Below, in pieces: positions 33,264 through 44,169 of a stretch of DNA of 64,000 bases. A model generated the notes under the pieces. It searched no databases. It worked only from the letters and a program-made list of their open reading frames with translations, and was not told the DNA's origin. Each line of letters opens with the position of its first letter. Positions within the stretch are counted from its first letter, which is position 1. A program made the translations under genes and the position numbers. The stretch is from Phytophthora sp. 'mugwort' (taxonomy: Eukaryota > Oomycota > Peronosporomycetes > Peronosporales > Peronosporaceae), in the NCBI GenBank assembly GCA_033558025.1, contig JAUCEF010000007.1, positions 1,736,001 to 1,800,000 of the forward strand. Reading direction: 5' to 3'.

Positions 33264-33452
33264 TCCTTCCCCACTTAGGTTCGGTTTACCGACCATCCAG
33301 GACGAGTGAAAGGAAATCTCCGTCTTTCACTCTCCAAGTCGTATATTACATCGACTTCGCTTCGGTTTGGTTTCCGCAGCCGGCTCATTTCCTTTTAAGC
33401 ACGAGTACTTCCGCGTGTTTTTCTTCTTCGGCTTCCACGTCAGCCTCAAGCA

Positions 33453-33954
33453 TGACCAAGGCTCGGTCTGGCAGCGGTGCGAAAGCGCCTGCCAAGCCTG
33501 TTGCTCCCAAGCAGCAGGCTAAGAGCTCTAAGCCGTCCGGCGAAGGCTCTGCCGCTACGGGATCCACCAAGGTGGTATCCACGGCGATCCCCAAAGGCAC
33601 CTGAACCGCCTGAGGAGGACTCGGACAAGTCTCCCATGTCCTGGAACGATAACGAGATCCCGCTCGTCAACGGGCCTGACGGCGACCCGAGTCAGTCGGA
33701 CTCGCTTGGTCCCGTACCCCGCTGTCAAGCCATAACGGCGACTATGACGATGAGCCGAACTCGCTCGAACGTCAGGGGAGCCCATGCTCACCCAAGGAGG
33801 ACGAAGAGAAACCTCGTTCTCCGGTCAAGAACTTGACGCTCGCTGAGGCAACTGCCCGCGTCAAGGCTGCTAAGGCTGCTAAGGCTGCAGCAGCCTCGGA
33901 AGTCAGCCGTAAGCGGCGGGCTGCTTCCCGGTCTCCACCCCATGAAGGGTATGG
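33453..33954 (+). pseudogene. G1 antisense ORF, N-terminal part, cut by G4
   Basis: The frame starts at ATG 33453, about 190 bases inside the LTR, on the strand opposite to G1 pol. It reads MTKARSGSGAKAPAKPVAPK, then a Ser/Lys-rich stretch, then EPPEEDSDKSPMSWNDNEIP (33605-33665), NGDYDDEPNSLERQGSPCSP (33735-33800) and NLTLAEATARVKAAKAAKAA, ending SPPHEGYG at 33954 where the G4 LTR begins. There are two frameshifts. The same protein resumes in the same frame at 51910 (minus strand) in the other G1 copy, which has its own small deletion. It is acidic and serine-rich with a short Ala/Lys coiled coil. Function unknown. Confidence 0.6.
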
Positions 33955-34490
33955 TGTAAGGATGTGGTTTGCAAATACGACACATTTTACATCGGTTACG
34001 TATGGGGAAAATCTTTGGTCCCGACACAATCGATATACGCACAGTCTGGTGCAGACGTAAAGTTTCTATCGTCCAAGGCAAAGGTCACGGGTTCGAGTCC
34101 CATCGATAACACATTTTATTTTGCATAGTTTGCATAAATTGCACATAAGGAGGCGCCGCGCGACACCACGACATCTTCCAAGGATCACGTATGTGAACTA
34201 CACTCATGGTACACGCAATCATTATCATGATGACGAAACCAGAGAATGTCCCAGAGTCTCCAGCCAATCAGATAGTCAATAGAGTGTGACGTGTAGGTTT
34301 GCATGTGATGTAGAGGAATGGTTGGTCACCGTGCGGAGAATATCCAGCGTGGCACAAAGGACACACAAGAGCCTCCATGGCGGCTTAGATATAGCGCTAG
34401 CGAACTAAGGACCGCCCAAAATGAATCACTTCCAAATTTTCTTCCTACTCGACAACTCCTTCTCCTTCTCCTCCGCCCCACATCATTACA
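33955..34490 (+). repeat. 5' LTR of gypsy element G4 (536 bp)
   Basis: It begins TGTAAGGATG and ends CATCATTACA, a 9-of-10 inverted match. It is followed after two bases by the primer binding site TGGTAGCACTTGT. Its first 263 bases recur at 40136-40398. Inside, gcacagtctggtgc (about 34042) and gggttcgagtccc (about 34088) resemble the A and B boxes of a tRNA gene. Confidence 0.85.
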
Positions 34491-34492
34491 AG

Positions 34493-34505
34493 TGGTAGCA
34501 CTTGT
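34493..34505 (+). promoter_or_regulatory. Primer binding site of G4
   Basis: TGGTAGCACTTGT lies two bases after the LTR. It is identical to the site of G1 at 13292. Confidence 0.7.
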
Positions 34506-34865
34506 TGGTCAAGTCTCCGAAGGGTCTGCAACTGCTCAAGAGGTCCCATCTGCGAAGTGGTTGACTGGGGGGCATACGCCGGAAGGTCTCCCTCGCACAT
34601 CGAACAAGTTACTGGGTGGCATAGCCAGAAGGTGACTTGTTCCTACAAATCCTTGTCTGGTTTTCGGACTGGTTTGTGCCGTTGCTGGTGACAATCGCGC
34701 ATCACATAGGGAACTCCAAGCTTTGGGTCTGTGGTTTAGTGCCATGTGCCTGCCCCGCCATTGCTAACACGGAGGATAACTTCCCTATAGCGTGTCGTAC
34801 ACTAGCTGGTTGCGCAACAGTTGTCCGGACGGTTGGCAAGGTCACCCCTCTCGACCCCAAGCGTA

Positions 34866-35197
34866 TGGGAAAGCGAAAAACCCGGGAAACGGAAGCCTGC
34901 TTTTGCAGAAGTACCGGGGATCTCTTTAAGTACCCTGGCGACAAAGCTAAAATCGATAAGCTTCGCCACGACCTATTTGGCATCCTCGTCAAGCAACAAA
35001 AGCTTGTCAAGTTTATTCGGAACGAAATCCCCAACGCCAAGGACTCGGACGCCCGCAACCTGCTGCAAGAACTGACGGATCGCCTCAATCACCGTCTCGA
35101 GCAGGTCGAAGACTTACTCACCGCTTTCACGGACCGGCAGATCACCTCGTACAAGAAAATCCGCAGAAACAAGTCAGGAACTTCTAATAGGGCTTAA
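34866..35197 (+). CDS. Small extra ORF of G4 upstream of gag
   Basis: ATG 34866 opens 110 residues, MGKRKTRETEACFCRSTGDL, continuing with a helical, charged stretch (KIDKLRHDLFGILVKQQKLV, LLQELTDRLNHRLEQVEDLL) and a basic tail, to a stop at 35195-35197. It lies between the primer binding site and gag, about 110 bases before the gag start and before an A-rich leader. The amphipathic pattern suggests a small coiled-coil protein. It could also be a detached N-terminal part of gag. No family is recognised. Confidence 0.45.
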
Positions 35198-35308
35198 TAA
35201 TAAGCGCTCATTTTTTTTGGTATAGCAAATTGGTATAGCAGAGCCCCAACAAAACAAAACAAAAGAAAAAAAAAAACGAACATTCAAACAAAAGAGGCAA
35301 TTAGGAAA

Positions 35309-36418
35309 ATGAGTACCCTCGATCTAGTGAAACAAATGACAGAGCTCGCCGAAAGGCAGCAACAACTTATGGAGCAACTCGCACGCAAAGAAACGCGAGT
35401 CGAAGGCATCTCACTCCCACATTTTTCGGGTGAGATTGGAGAATCGGTCGATCTATACTTTGACCAAGTCATGCGGTTCCTTGAGGCCAAAAACATCAAC
35501 TGGGAAGACCCAGTCAACGGCTCACGCATTGTGGCCATGATGAGCGCAAACTTCCGAGGAAATGCAGCCGTGTGGTACATGCTGAACCGCAGCAATGTCC
35601 ATGACGTGCAAGACCTCATGCACTTACTCACGAATGAGTTTGTGCCTCGGGACAATCAGCGTCAGTTGCGTGACCAACTATACCAGTTGCGTCAGAATCG
35701 ATGCAAGTCCCTCGAAGACTACATTGGCAGGTTCCGAATGTTGCTGACGCAAGTCAAAGACATTAGTGAACTGGACAAAATCACGTACTTTACGCGTGGA
35801 CTTGTCGCCCAATTAGGCCGCGAAGTGGAATACCGCCAATGCGACACGATCTCGGAGTGCTTTGCAGTTGCCCTCGAGTACGAACGCACTCATTTCGGCG
35901 GATCGTTCAATCAACGGTATGACTGCCACCAGCGACCTCCACAAAGGTTCTCAAGTCAACCAAGGTATCAGCAACAAGCTCCCCAGTTCGCCAGGAACAC
36001 GAAGTTTGGTCGACCATACCAGTCGCGTAATTCGGGTCCGGAACCCATGGAAATCGACAACGCACAAGTTCGGTATAATCCGCAACCATCACACCAGCCA
36101 CGGAAAGTTTGTGCGTATTGCAAGAAGACTGGGCATCTCATCAGCGAATGCTACAAGAAGAAGAACAGCGATGCACGCAGACAAAACAACGGTGCCCCTG
36201 CAAATCAGCCTTGGCGCAGAACGGGGTCAATTACTTCGAACAGGAGGGAAACACCGAGGAGTATGGTACTCACGACATCGAAGAGTATGACACTCACAAC
36301 ACGGAAACCAACACCGTGGAATTCGTCGTCGATCCAACACCAAGTGCGAGAGAGGAGTCTGTAGTGGAAGTTAACCACAACACCCCATCTCCAAGGAGGA
36401 ATACGGGGAACATGAGTT
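35309..36418 (+). pseudogene. G4 gag, two frame disruptions near its 3' end
   Basis: ATG 35309 opens MSTLDLVKQMTELAERQQQL. A capsid (retrotransposon gag) domain follows: PHFSGEIGESVDLYFDQVMR, VWYMLNRSNVHDVQDLMHLL, then LRDQLYQLRQNRCKSLEDYI and VKDISELDKITYFTRGL. A CCHC knuckle, CAYCKKTGHLISEC, lies at about 36112-36153. Near 36230 the sensible frame changes (NGVNYFEQEGNTEEYG). Near 36380 it changes again into the pol frame (KEEYGEHELVRIPAKC). One of these could be a programmed gag-pol shift, but two shifts point to at least one lesion. Confidence 0.8.
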
Positions 36419-39400
36419 AGTGCGTATTCCTGCCAAGTGCAACGGCAACGACGTGATAGTTATGTTCGACAGTGGAGCCACCGACAACATTGTGAAGCCT
36501 GGAGTACTCGGCCACCTGGCCACCTCCGAACACATCAAGGTCAAGAGGTTCGATGGCACAACCACCACGACTCAAGAGGCCAAGCATGGATTGGTGGACC
36601 TCGAGGTAGGGGGTCGAAGTTTCAACACCCGCGTCATCGAGTGGAAAATGGGCGATGGACAAGACATGATCCTGGGAAAGCCCTTTTACCATCGGTACAA
36701 TCCCCAGATCAACTATCAGACGCACGAAGTCAGCTTTGAGGAAGGCAACAATAAAAGGTGGCCTTTGGGAATCGAACCCACACCAGGTGTATTGAATCCT
36801 GCTCAACCAACCGCTAAGCCAAGTTTGGACATCGAATCCGACCATCGACCAGAAATATCACGACAAGAACATGAACGCACACAATACGAGCAACCCGCAA
36901 CACAAATTGCGATAAAAATTGCGACACAAGTCTCCAGTGTGGAGTTTGCAAAAAGGCTCAAACAACAAAGCTACGAAGAGGTCTACCGCGTCAAGGTGTG
37001 CCAGGTCGATACGCAACTGTCAACTATACCAACACGCATCGAGTCGCTAATTGCAACGTATCAAGAAGTATTCCCCAAGGCATTACCAGACGGGTTACCA
37101 CCTCACCGCCGCGTCGAGTTCGAGTTGACAACAAAACCAGACGCAAAACCACGCAATCGTCCACCTTTTCGGTTGTCCAAGACGGAGCAAGACGCTCTCG
37201 ACCTGTTTGTGGAAGAGAAGCTGAAGAAGGGATGGATTGAAATCTCCTATTCTCCCTGGGTGTCCAATGTGTTTGGTATTCCCAAAAAAGATCCGCAAAT
37301 AGGGACACAACCTTCACGATCGGAGTGGGTGCGATCCGGGAATGCAACACTACCGATTCGTTGGGTTATTGACTATCGGTATGTTAATTCGCAAAACATA
37401 GTTCCAAGAATCCCTTTACCGCGAATGGAAGAGCTGTTCGACAAAATGCACGGTGCTACGGTGTTCTCAGTGCTCGATCTCGCGCAGGGTTACCACCAAA
37501 TGCGCATATCGCCTGAGTCTCGCAAATACACAGCATTCCGCACACACACAGAGACATATCAATGGTGTGTTGCACCAATGGGTCTTGCAGGCATGCCGGG
37601 CGTGTGGTCACGTCTCATGCGGGTTCTGTTTGGCAAATACTCATTTATTGTGGTCTATCTTGACGACATTTGCGTCTTCTCCAAGACTATGGACGAACAC
37701 ACTGGGCATCTAGAGACGCTGTTCCAAGTACTGCAACGCGAGAAATTGTACGCTCAAGTTACCAAGTGTCATTTTGGCGCAAAATCGGTTAACCTCCTCG
37801 GACACACCGTCTCCGCACAAGGCATCGCTGTCAACACGAAGAAGACGGAGGCTATCGCCAAGTGGACGACACCAGCAAACACCAAAGAGCTTCAGAGCTT
37901 TCTAGGCCTTGCAGGCTACTACCGTCGGTTTATCTGCAACCTCGCTACACTAGCGCTGCCTTTGAGCGCGTTAGTCAAGAAAGATGCAAAATGGGAATGG
38001 CATGCATCGCAAAACAACGCATTTCAAGCACTCAAAGACGCTCTGTAAATTGCGCCTGTGCTTAAATTGCCCGACTTCGAACGCGAATTTATTGTAACCA
38101 CGGATGCGTCGGGACACTGTGTTGGTGGAGTTCTTTCGCAAAAATATGGCACAAACGACCATCCAATTGCGTTCTACTCGAAGAAGCTGGGACCACACGA
38201 GCTGAATTGGCCCACACACGAGAAGGAATTATTCGCGATCAAAACAGGACTCGAGAAATGGTGTCACTACCTCTACGGACGGCCTTTTGTCCTCTTCACC
38301 GACAACAGCGCATGCTCATGGTTGTTCCACCATCCTAAAGTGTCTTCCAAGTTAGCACGCTATTTGACATTTTTCGCGCAATTCAACTTCCAGATCCATC
38401 ATGTTAGCGGAAGTTTGAATGCGGTTGCAGACGCATTATCGCGACAACCCACCGACGTCAGCTCTATCCAGTTCCATCGTTGCTCGGATCAATGCAGGAC
38501 GCATGCAATTGCGTATAAAGAAAGCTTTCGTGCCACACCCACGGCGAAGCAAATTGTCGGGGGAGCGTCTTTGCCTCAAATTTCCTCCGCCATGACTGTG
38601 TCACACAGCTTTATGACACTCGCACCTTCCGTTCAAAAAATGTTTGTGCAAGGTTACAAAAGCGACAAGGACATCAAAGAAGGCATCAACTCCAACACAT
38701 TCGAGGTAATCGACGAGCTAGTATATTTACACACGCAAAACAAGACATTGCGACTTTGTTTGCCGAACGACTACCATCTTCGCACAAATATCATCTCGGG
38801 TTTGCACGACGCAGCCATTGCAGCACATCCCGGAGTTCGGCGCACATTCCTTCGGGTTGCACAATGGTACTACTGGAAAAACATGGAGAAAGACATCTAC
38901 GACTACGTCACAAGTTGCGAAACATGTGCAAGATGGAAACACAGCAACGCCAAGAAAAATGGGAAACTCGTTCCTATTCCAATCCCCAAAGAATGTTGGG
39001 AAGTGGTGTCAATGGACTTCATCACCGGCTTACCGGAATCCAACGGATTTGATGCGATCCTAACAGTGGTCGACAAACTCTCAAAACGTCCTAAGTACAT
39101 CGCAGTGAATACAACGGACGACGCAGAGAAAACTGCCCACATCTTTTTCGACAATGTCGTGCGACACCATGGAATACCCGCAGTCATCATCAGCGATCGA
39201 GACCCGAAATTTACATCGAAATTTTGGCGTTCGCTCGCTAAAATTATGGGCATCAAATTGAACATGACAACCGCGCACCGAGCTCAGGCTGACGGCCAGA
39301 CAGAGAGACAGAATCTCGTTCTGGAAGACGCACTTCGTTGTATGACTTCGTATCATGGCCAGGATTGGTCAGAAAAATTACCAACGACAGAGTATGCACA

Positions 39401-40080
39401 CGCAACTCTAACTAGTGCCTCAACGGGACTGTCGCCGTTCGAAATCGACACGGGACGCAAAGAGCGACTACCTATCGGACTCCCAACAGCGCTAGCTACG
39501 AGCGCTAACAACCCCGAACTCGACATTGCCGAATTCGCGAAAACATTCCACGAATATCGGCAGAAGCTCGCAACAAGCAAGAGTGCATTTAAAGCACGCA
39601 CAAGAGTCACAAAAACGCTATTATGACCAAAAGCGCAATGACGTTGCGTTCAAAGTGGGCGAGTTGGTGATGCTCGACACTCGCCGTCTTCCCCTTCGAC
39701 ACGCAGCACAGGACATGGAAGTTAAACGTGCAAAACTAGCAGCAAGGAAGATCGGTCCATTCAAAATCGTCAAAATGATCGGGGAAAACGTCGCAAAACT
39801 CCAATTGCCCGCAAACATGCAGAGAATGAACCCCACATTTAATGTGGATATTTTAGCGCATTTTGGCCAAGATCACGAGCGGTTCAAGAGCCGACCAATA
39901 CCCAAAACATCGCGGGTCGTCGTGGACGAGAACACCGGTGAAGAAATGTATTTCGTCGAAAAATTTCTTAAACACCGAATCGTGAACCGCAAGAAACAAT
40001 GGTTGGTCAAGTGGAACGGATACCCAGACCACGAGGCAACATGGGAATATGAAAGCGACATCAACCACGTCTCTCACTAG
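36385..40080 (+). pseudogene. G4 pol: protease, RT, RNase H, integrase, chromodomain; two lesions
   Basis: Protease: MFDSGATDNIV (about 36464). Reverse transcriptase: RWVIDYRYVNSQN, QWCVAPMGLAGMPGVW, and the active site VVYLDDICVFS (37645-37680). RNase H: VTTDASGHCVGGV (about 38095), KELFAIKTGLEKW, LFTDNSAC, ADALSRQ. Integrase: zinc region HPGVRRTF...CETCARWK (38825-38940), core SMDFITGLPESNGF and IISDRDPKFTSKF, last acid in ADGQTERQN. C-terminal chromodomain: FVEKFLKHRIVNRKKQWLVK, WNGYPDHEATWEYESD (39952-40060). Lesions: an in-frame TAA at 38046-38048 between RT and RNase H, and a one-base frameshift near 39590. Otherwise all catalytic motifs are intact, so the copy is young. Confidence 0.88.
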
Positions 40081-40135
40081 AAGGTTCTCGTCGAAGAGTT
40101 CCACAAGCTTCGACTCGAAGTCACTCGCCGGAGGA

Positions 40136-40398
40136 TGTAAGGATGTGGTTTGCAAATACGACACATTTTACATCGGTTACGTATGGGGAAAATCTTTGGT
40201 CCCGACACAATCGATATACGCACAGTCTGGTGCAGACGTAAAGTTTCTATCGTCCAAGGCAAAGGTCACGGGTTCGAGTCCCATCGATAACACATTTTAT
40301 TTTGCATAGTTTGCATAAATTGCACATAAGGAGGCGCCGCGCGACACCACGACATCTTCCAAGGATCACGTATGTGAACTACACTCATGGTACACGCA
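40136..40398 (+). repeat. 3' LTR of G4, truncated to its first 263 bp
   Basis: It matches 33955-34217 base for base as far as I can see. It is preceded by the purine tract ccggagga. The remaining 273 bases are missing. At 40400 minus-strand G1 integrase begins, so the break is a rearrangement junction and not the end of the element. Confidence 0.88.
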
Positions 40399-40399
40399 A

Positions 40400-41330
40400 G
40401 TACAACGTCGTTCCAAGTAGTTAGAACAGCGTTCGCCAGAAGGCAGCGGTAAACCGCGGGTCACGATCCGAGACAATTGTCTCCGGCAGACCCTGATCGC
40501 GGAAAACGCCATCCAGGAATAGCTTCGCAGCCTGTTCCCCGGTCACTGTGTCTTTGACCGGAGCAAGACGCACCATCTTGCTCAGACGGCACAAGTATAC
40601 CAAGATACCGGTGTTTCCATGGCCGCCGGCCGGAAGTCCAAAGATGAAATCCAGACTCATCGACTTCCAGCAGTCCGCTGGAACGGGCAGGATCTGTAAG
40701 GGAGCCGAGGCGTGCCGACGGGTTTCACCCGCTGACATGTTTCACATGTCTTCACGTACCGTGCGACCCACTTGTACATGTGGGCCCACCAAAAGTACTG
40801 AGAGACCGATCGGAAGGTCTTCTCGCGGCCCAAGTGATCGCTAGACGGCACATTGTGCGCCTCCTGTAGGATGCCAAACTTGGGTCCTCATCGCTTGAAC
40901 GACTACCCGTTTAGGGTACATGGGGCTCCACTCGATGATAAAGCAGGCCATCATCCCACTCGTATCGATTGGATGGAGCCGGGCTCTCTGACGTGGCGTG
41001 AGCCATTCGGCTTTGGCTTCCTTACCAGCGGCCAGGAACTATACCAGCAGGGCTTCGTCGCCCCGACACGCCATGCGTATCTGATCATATAGATCGGTCG
41101 TCGACTTATGTTCGCCAACTCATAGTCCGGCCTGCGTGACAACGCATCGGCAAGCACGTTGAGCTTGCCAGGCTTGTACTCGACGCGGAAGTTGTATTCC
41201 GCAAAGAAGGACAGCCACCTCACCAGCCTTTGGGACACCTTTGTGATCTACACAGATACGTGGTCTGTGTAGATCACAAAGGGATGGAAGCCCAGGAGGT
41301 GCACCCGGAACTTGATAAGGGCGTACTTCA
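40400..41330 (-). repeat. 931-bp inverted repeat, left arm
   Basis: This is the reverse complement of 48827-49757. Position x pairs with 90157 minus x throughout, without gaps, and translations in several frames are identical. The first mismatches appear only near the inner end (41316, 41323, 41325). It covers the G1 RNase H end and the first half of integrase. Confidence 0.92.
41244..41288. repeat. 19-bp snap-back palindrome in G1 RNase H
   Basis: CCTTTGTGATCTACACAGA and its exact inverse TCTGTGTAGATCACAAAGG are separated by seven bases. They replace the normal codons after the TDH motif of RNase H. The identical palindrome occurs in the right arm near 48869-48913. Confidence 0.85.
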
Positions 41331-43918
41331 TGGCAAGCACTCTTTGTCATGAACGGGGTAGTTCCGTTCGGCAGCCTTTAGCTGCCTGGACTAAAATGAG
41401 ATCACTCGTTTACGTCCTGTTGCAACGTGCTGCAGCAATGCACACCCGATTGCATAATAGGATGCATCGCAGACGACGCTGAACGGCTTCGTCTCGTCCG
41501 GCTGTGCCAGGATAGGCGCCTTCTGTAGGCTTGTCTTAACATTGTCAAAGGATTCCTCGTGCTCACGCCCCCAGTGCCAGTCGGTATCCTTCTTCAGAAG
41601 ATCGGACAAGGGTCTAGCCAGACCCGCGTACCCTTCGGTGTACTTTTGGGTAGTTGGCTAAGCCCAGCCACTTCCTCAGGTCTTTCCGGGACCTTGGCGT
41701 TGCCAAGCCGAAATGGCCTTGACCTTCTCCGGGGCGGCTCGAACGCCGACGTTGCTAACGAGGCAAACGAGAATTTTGATCTCTTGCGCCGCGAAGATGC
41801 ACTTGTCGATGTTGGCCTAGAGCTTGTTCGCTCTCATGACCTCCAACACTCGACGGCGTTGCTCCAAATACACCTCCTTAGTCGTCTTGCCTCTCTCGGC
41901 ACGGCTATAGACGAAGATGTCGTCCATGTACGACTGTGCGTACGCCTGCAGTGGTCTAAACAACTGCGTGACCAGGCGATTGAACGACGCCGGGGCATTA
42001 GACAGGCCCTGTGGCATCACCAGCCACCCCCAGAACATACCGCTCGGGGTACTCACTGCGGTGAGCGGGATGTCGCTCTCGCGCATCAAGATCTGGTAGT
42101 ATCCGTCCACCAGATCCAGGGCGATGTATAACTCGCACCCGACCATGTTATTTAACAACACATCTTTTCGTGGGATGGGTGTCTGGGCCGGCACCGTTGC
42201 GCTGTTCAGCCTATTAAAAGCATGAACCAGATGCTATTTCGCGTTCGGCTTCCGAACGCAGAAGGTTGGCGTCGAGTGCGGGGATTTCGATTCCCGCACC
42301 ATGCCTACATTGGCCTTTGCGACAAAGAAGGCATCAATGTCCTCGCACTGCTCGCGAGGCAGTGGTCATTGTCTGGTGACACAATACTTTGTTCCCAGCA
42401 CGAGATCAATCTCGTGCCTGATCCCACGATCCGGTGGGAGTTGAGACGGTGGATCATTGGACATCACGTCCCGAACTTTTTCATCAAACGATACACTGGA
42501 TCCTTTGGGTTCTTGGAGAACCCAAGCGCGAGGCACGCTGGGAGGAGAATGCCTCCAGGACGCCCTCGTCCATAACCGAGGAGGAATTCAATTCCTCTAA
42601 AGTGGACTCTTACTTCAAGAGTACCACCTCTGCGATTTCTCCTGCCTTCAGGTCGGCCAGGAAATCTGTTGGCGTCAACCCTTCGAGCTTCAGGAGCTCT
42701 GATACCTCTGGCAGCGGCTCTAGCTGGATGCCGCCTGCCTTGACCCGATGGCCGGTCTCGCCGTCGAGGATGTGATAACACCCTTCGACAGGCTGCGTCG
42801 GAAGAACCCGGGCCCTGGGTTCCGAGTCGCTTGAAGCGACTCTAGTCTGAAATGACTTTAGACTCGACTTGCGGTGTCGATTATGTCATCGACGGCGACC
42901 GTGACGTGGTACTTCGTTATCCACGTCTATGGACGTCTCATTGACGAAGTCCAAAGCTTCTAGAGCTTCGTGTGGAACAAGTTACCCACACAGGAAGCGC
43001 ATTCCGCCACTTCTTCTTCAGTTATGGTCTGGTCGACCTGGTGTGGAACATGGTTACCCACACAGGAAGCGCCTCGCGTGTCTTCTGCGCCAGTTTCAGT
43101 CTGGCTGACTTGGTGTGGACCTAGGATACCCACCTGGTCGGTGCCTCCGGGCACCGCCACTCTTGAAGCCTCAGCCGTCGGTCTAGATTCCGGCGGGGGT
43201 CGAGGGCTATCCGGTAAGGACTGCCGCACTCGACCAGGTGCAGCTTCTGCTGCCACCGCTTCTAGGGAGTCGCTCAATACGTCGGCGGCTCCCAAATTCA
43301 CTGGATGCTCCTGCATCCCGGCGCCCCTTTCGGACGCCCCAGTTCCTGGTAGAGGTGGGAACATGACTCACCAATGCTCTGCCAGTAACTGCGGGCCAGC
43401 TGGCCCCGATGGCTTTGTTTCGCCAATCGATCCATGGCTCATGTTTCTCGAGCCAGGGCATTCCCAGGATCAAGTCATACATTGTCCATCTCTAGGACAG
43501 TAAGCTGCTCCATGCTGTCGAAGTCCTCGAACTTCACAGCTAGATCCACATGGATCTTGGGAAGAGTAATCACCGTTCCGTCGGCCAGTTGTACTGACAC
43601 TATCCCGTTGCCTTTGCATTCTCCTAAAGCATCGGCCAACTTGTTGCTGTATCCGCAACAGTCTGGGGGCGTGCGAAAGTTCTTCGACCCCGGAGTCAAT
43701 TAAGACTCAAAAGGGATGGGTATATCTCCATACACTTATGTGTACTGCTAGCATTCCAACGCTGCCCTTCTTCGGTTCGAGAGTGCGAAGTCTCTCAGGG
43801 GCTCAGTCTCCATGATGTGCGCCGCCCCCCGCACCGCTCATGAGATACTTAAATCTTCCCCAGTAGGGCGCCTCGCCCCTACTGGTGTCCTGCGTCCCCC
43901 TACCCGTGGGATCGCGGC

Positions 43919-44160
43919 TGTGGTGGAGCGGATCAGTAAAAATCACTGGATCCGTGCACCCACTGCGCCCAGACACCTAGCCGGTTGCCGCGCATTCAGG
44001 GTCCTGATCCATCCAATCCGGTCGGGATCCATCAACCCGCTGCCGCTGGCGTCTCCATCATCCTTCCACTCCGTTACGGAAAACCTTCCCACATCTTATC
44101 GGGAGTGGCTCCTGCCCTGTCTGTTGCGCAAGGTAGCTTTCTCTTGTTCACTTCACCTCA
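43919..44160 (-). repeat. G2 3' LTR, inverted, internally deleted (~242 bp)
   Basis: On the minus strand it reads from TGAGGTGAAGTGAAC to CTCCACCACA. It matches the two ends of the 1005-bp LTR at 14289-15293. About 765 bases between them are lost at a shared gtg triplet. It is preceded on the minus strand by the purine tract AGGAGGCGGATGAGG, as expected for a 3' LTR. Confidence 0.8.
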
Positions 44161-44169
44161 TCCGCCTCC

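Larger units (their letters stand above)
33955..40398 (+). mobile_element. Gypsy element G4, chromodomain type, nearly complete
   Basis: LTR, primer site, small ORF, gag, pol with chromodomain, purine tract and half of the 3' LTR are present in order. It is inserted in the antisense ORF of a minus-strand G1 copy (after 33954). The right-hand target duplication cannot be tested because the 3' LTR is cut. Chromodomain gypsy elements typically target chromatin marked by histone methylation. Confidence 0.88.
40400..43918 (-). pseudogene. G1 pol in inverted orientation: gag end, protease, RT, RNase H, integrase
   Basis: Read on the minus strand from 43918, the gag end (RSHG then stop) is followed by protease sequence (KNFRTPPDCC near 43670) and the MYDLILGMPWLEKHEPWIDW block (about 43420-43482). 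Reverse transcriptase follows: TPIPRKDVLLNNMVGCELY (about 42130-42190), LVMPQGLSNAPASFNRLV, and the active site YMDDIFVYSRA (about 41905-41940). RNase H follows: FSVVCDASYYAIGCALLQ (about 41430-41480), ADALSRRPDYEL. Integrase zinc region: HLGREKTFRS...TCETCQRVK (40690-40845). Core: SMSLDFIFGLPAGGHG, ending IVSDRDPRFTAAFWRTLF at 40421. Several frameshifts occur. The G2 LTR copy lies immediately upstream. Confidence 0.82.

Noticed and set aside
34030..34120. A tRNA gene in the G4 LTR
   Set aside because: B-box-like ggttcgagtcc and a D-stem-like GCAC/GTGC are present, but the acceptor and anticodon stems do not pair properly and the same sequence is in both LTRs. I kept it only as a promoter-like observation.
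33950..40403. Target-site duplication of G4
   Set aside because: The bases left (tatgg) and right (agtac) do not match, but the 3' LTR is truncated, so the true right flank is missing and the test is invalid.
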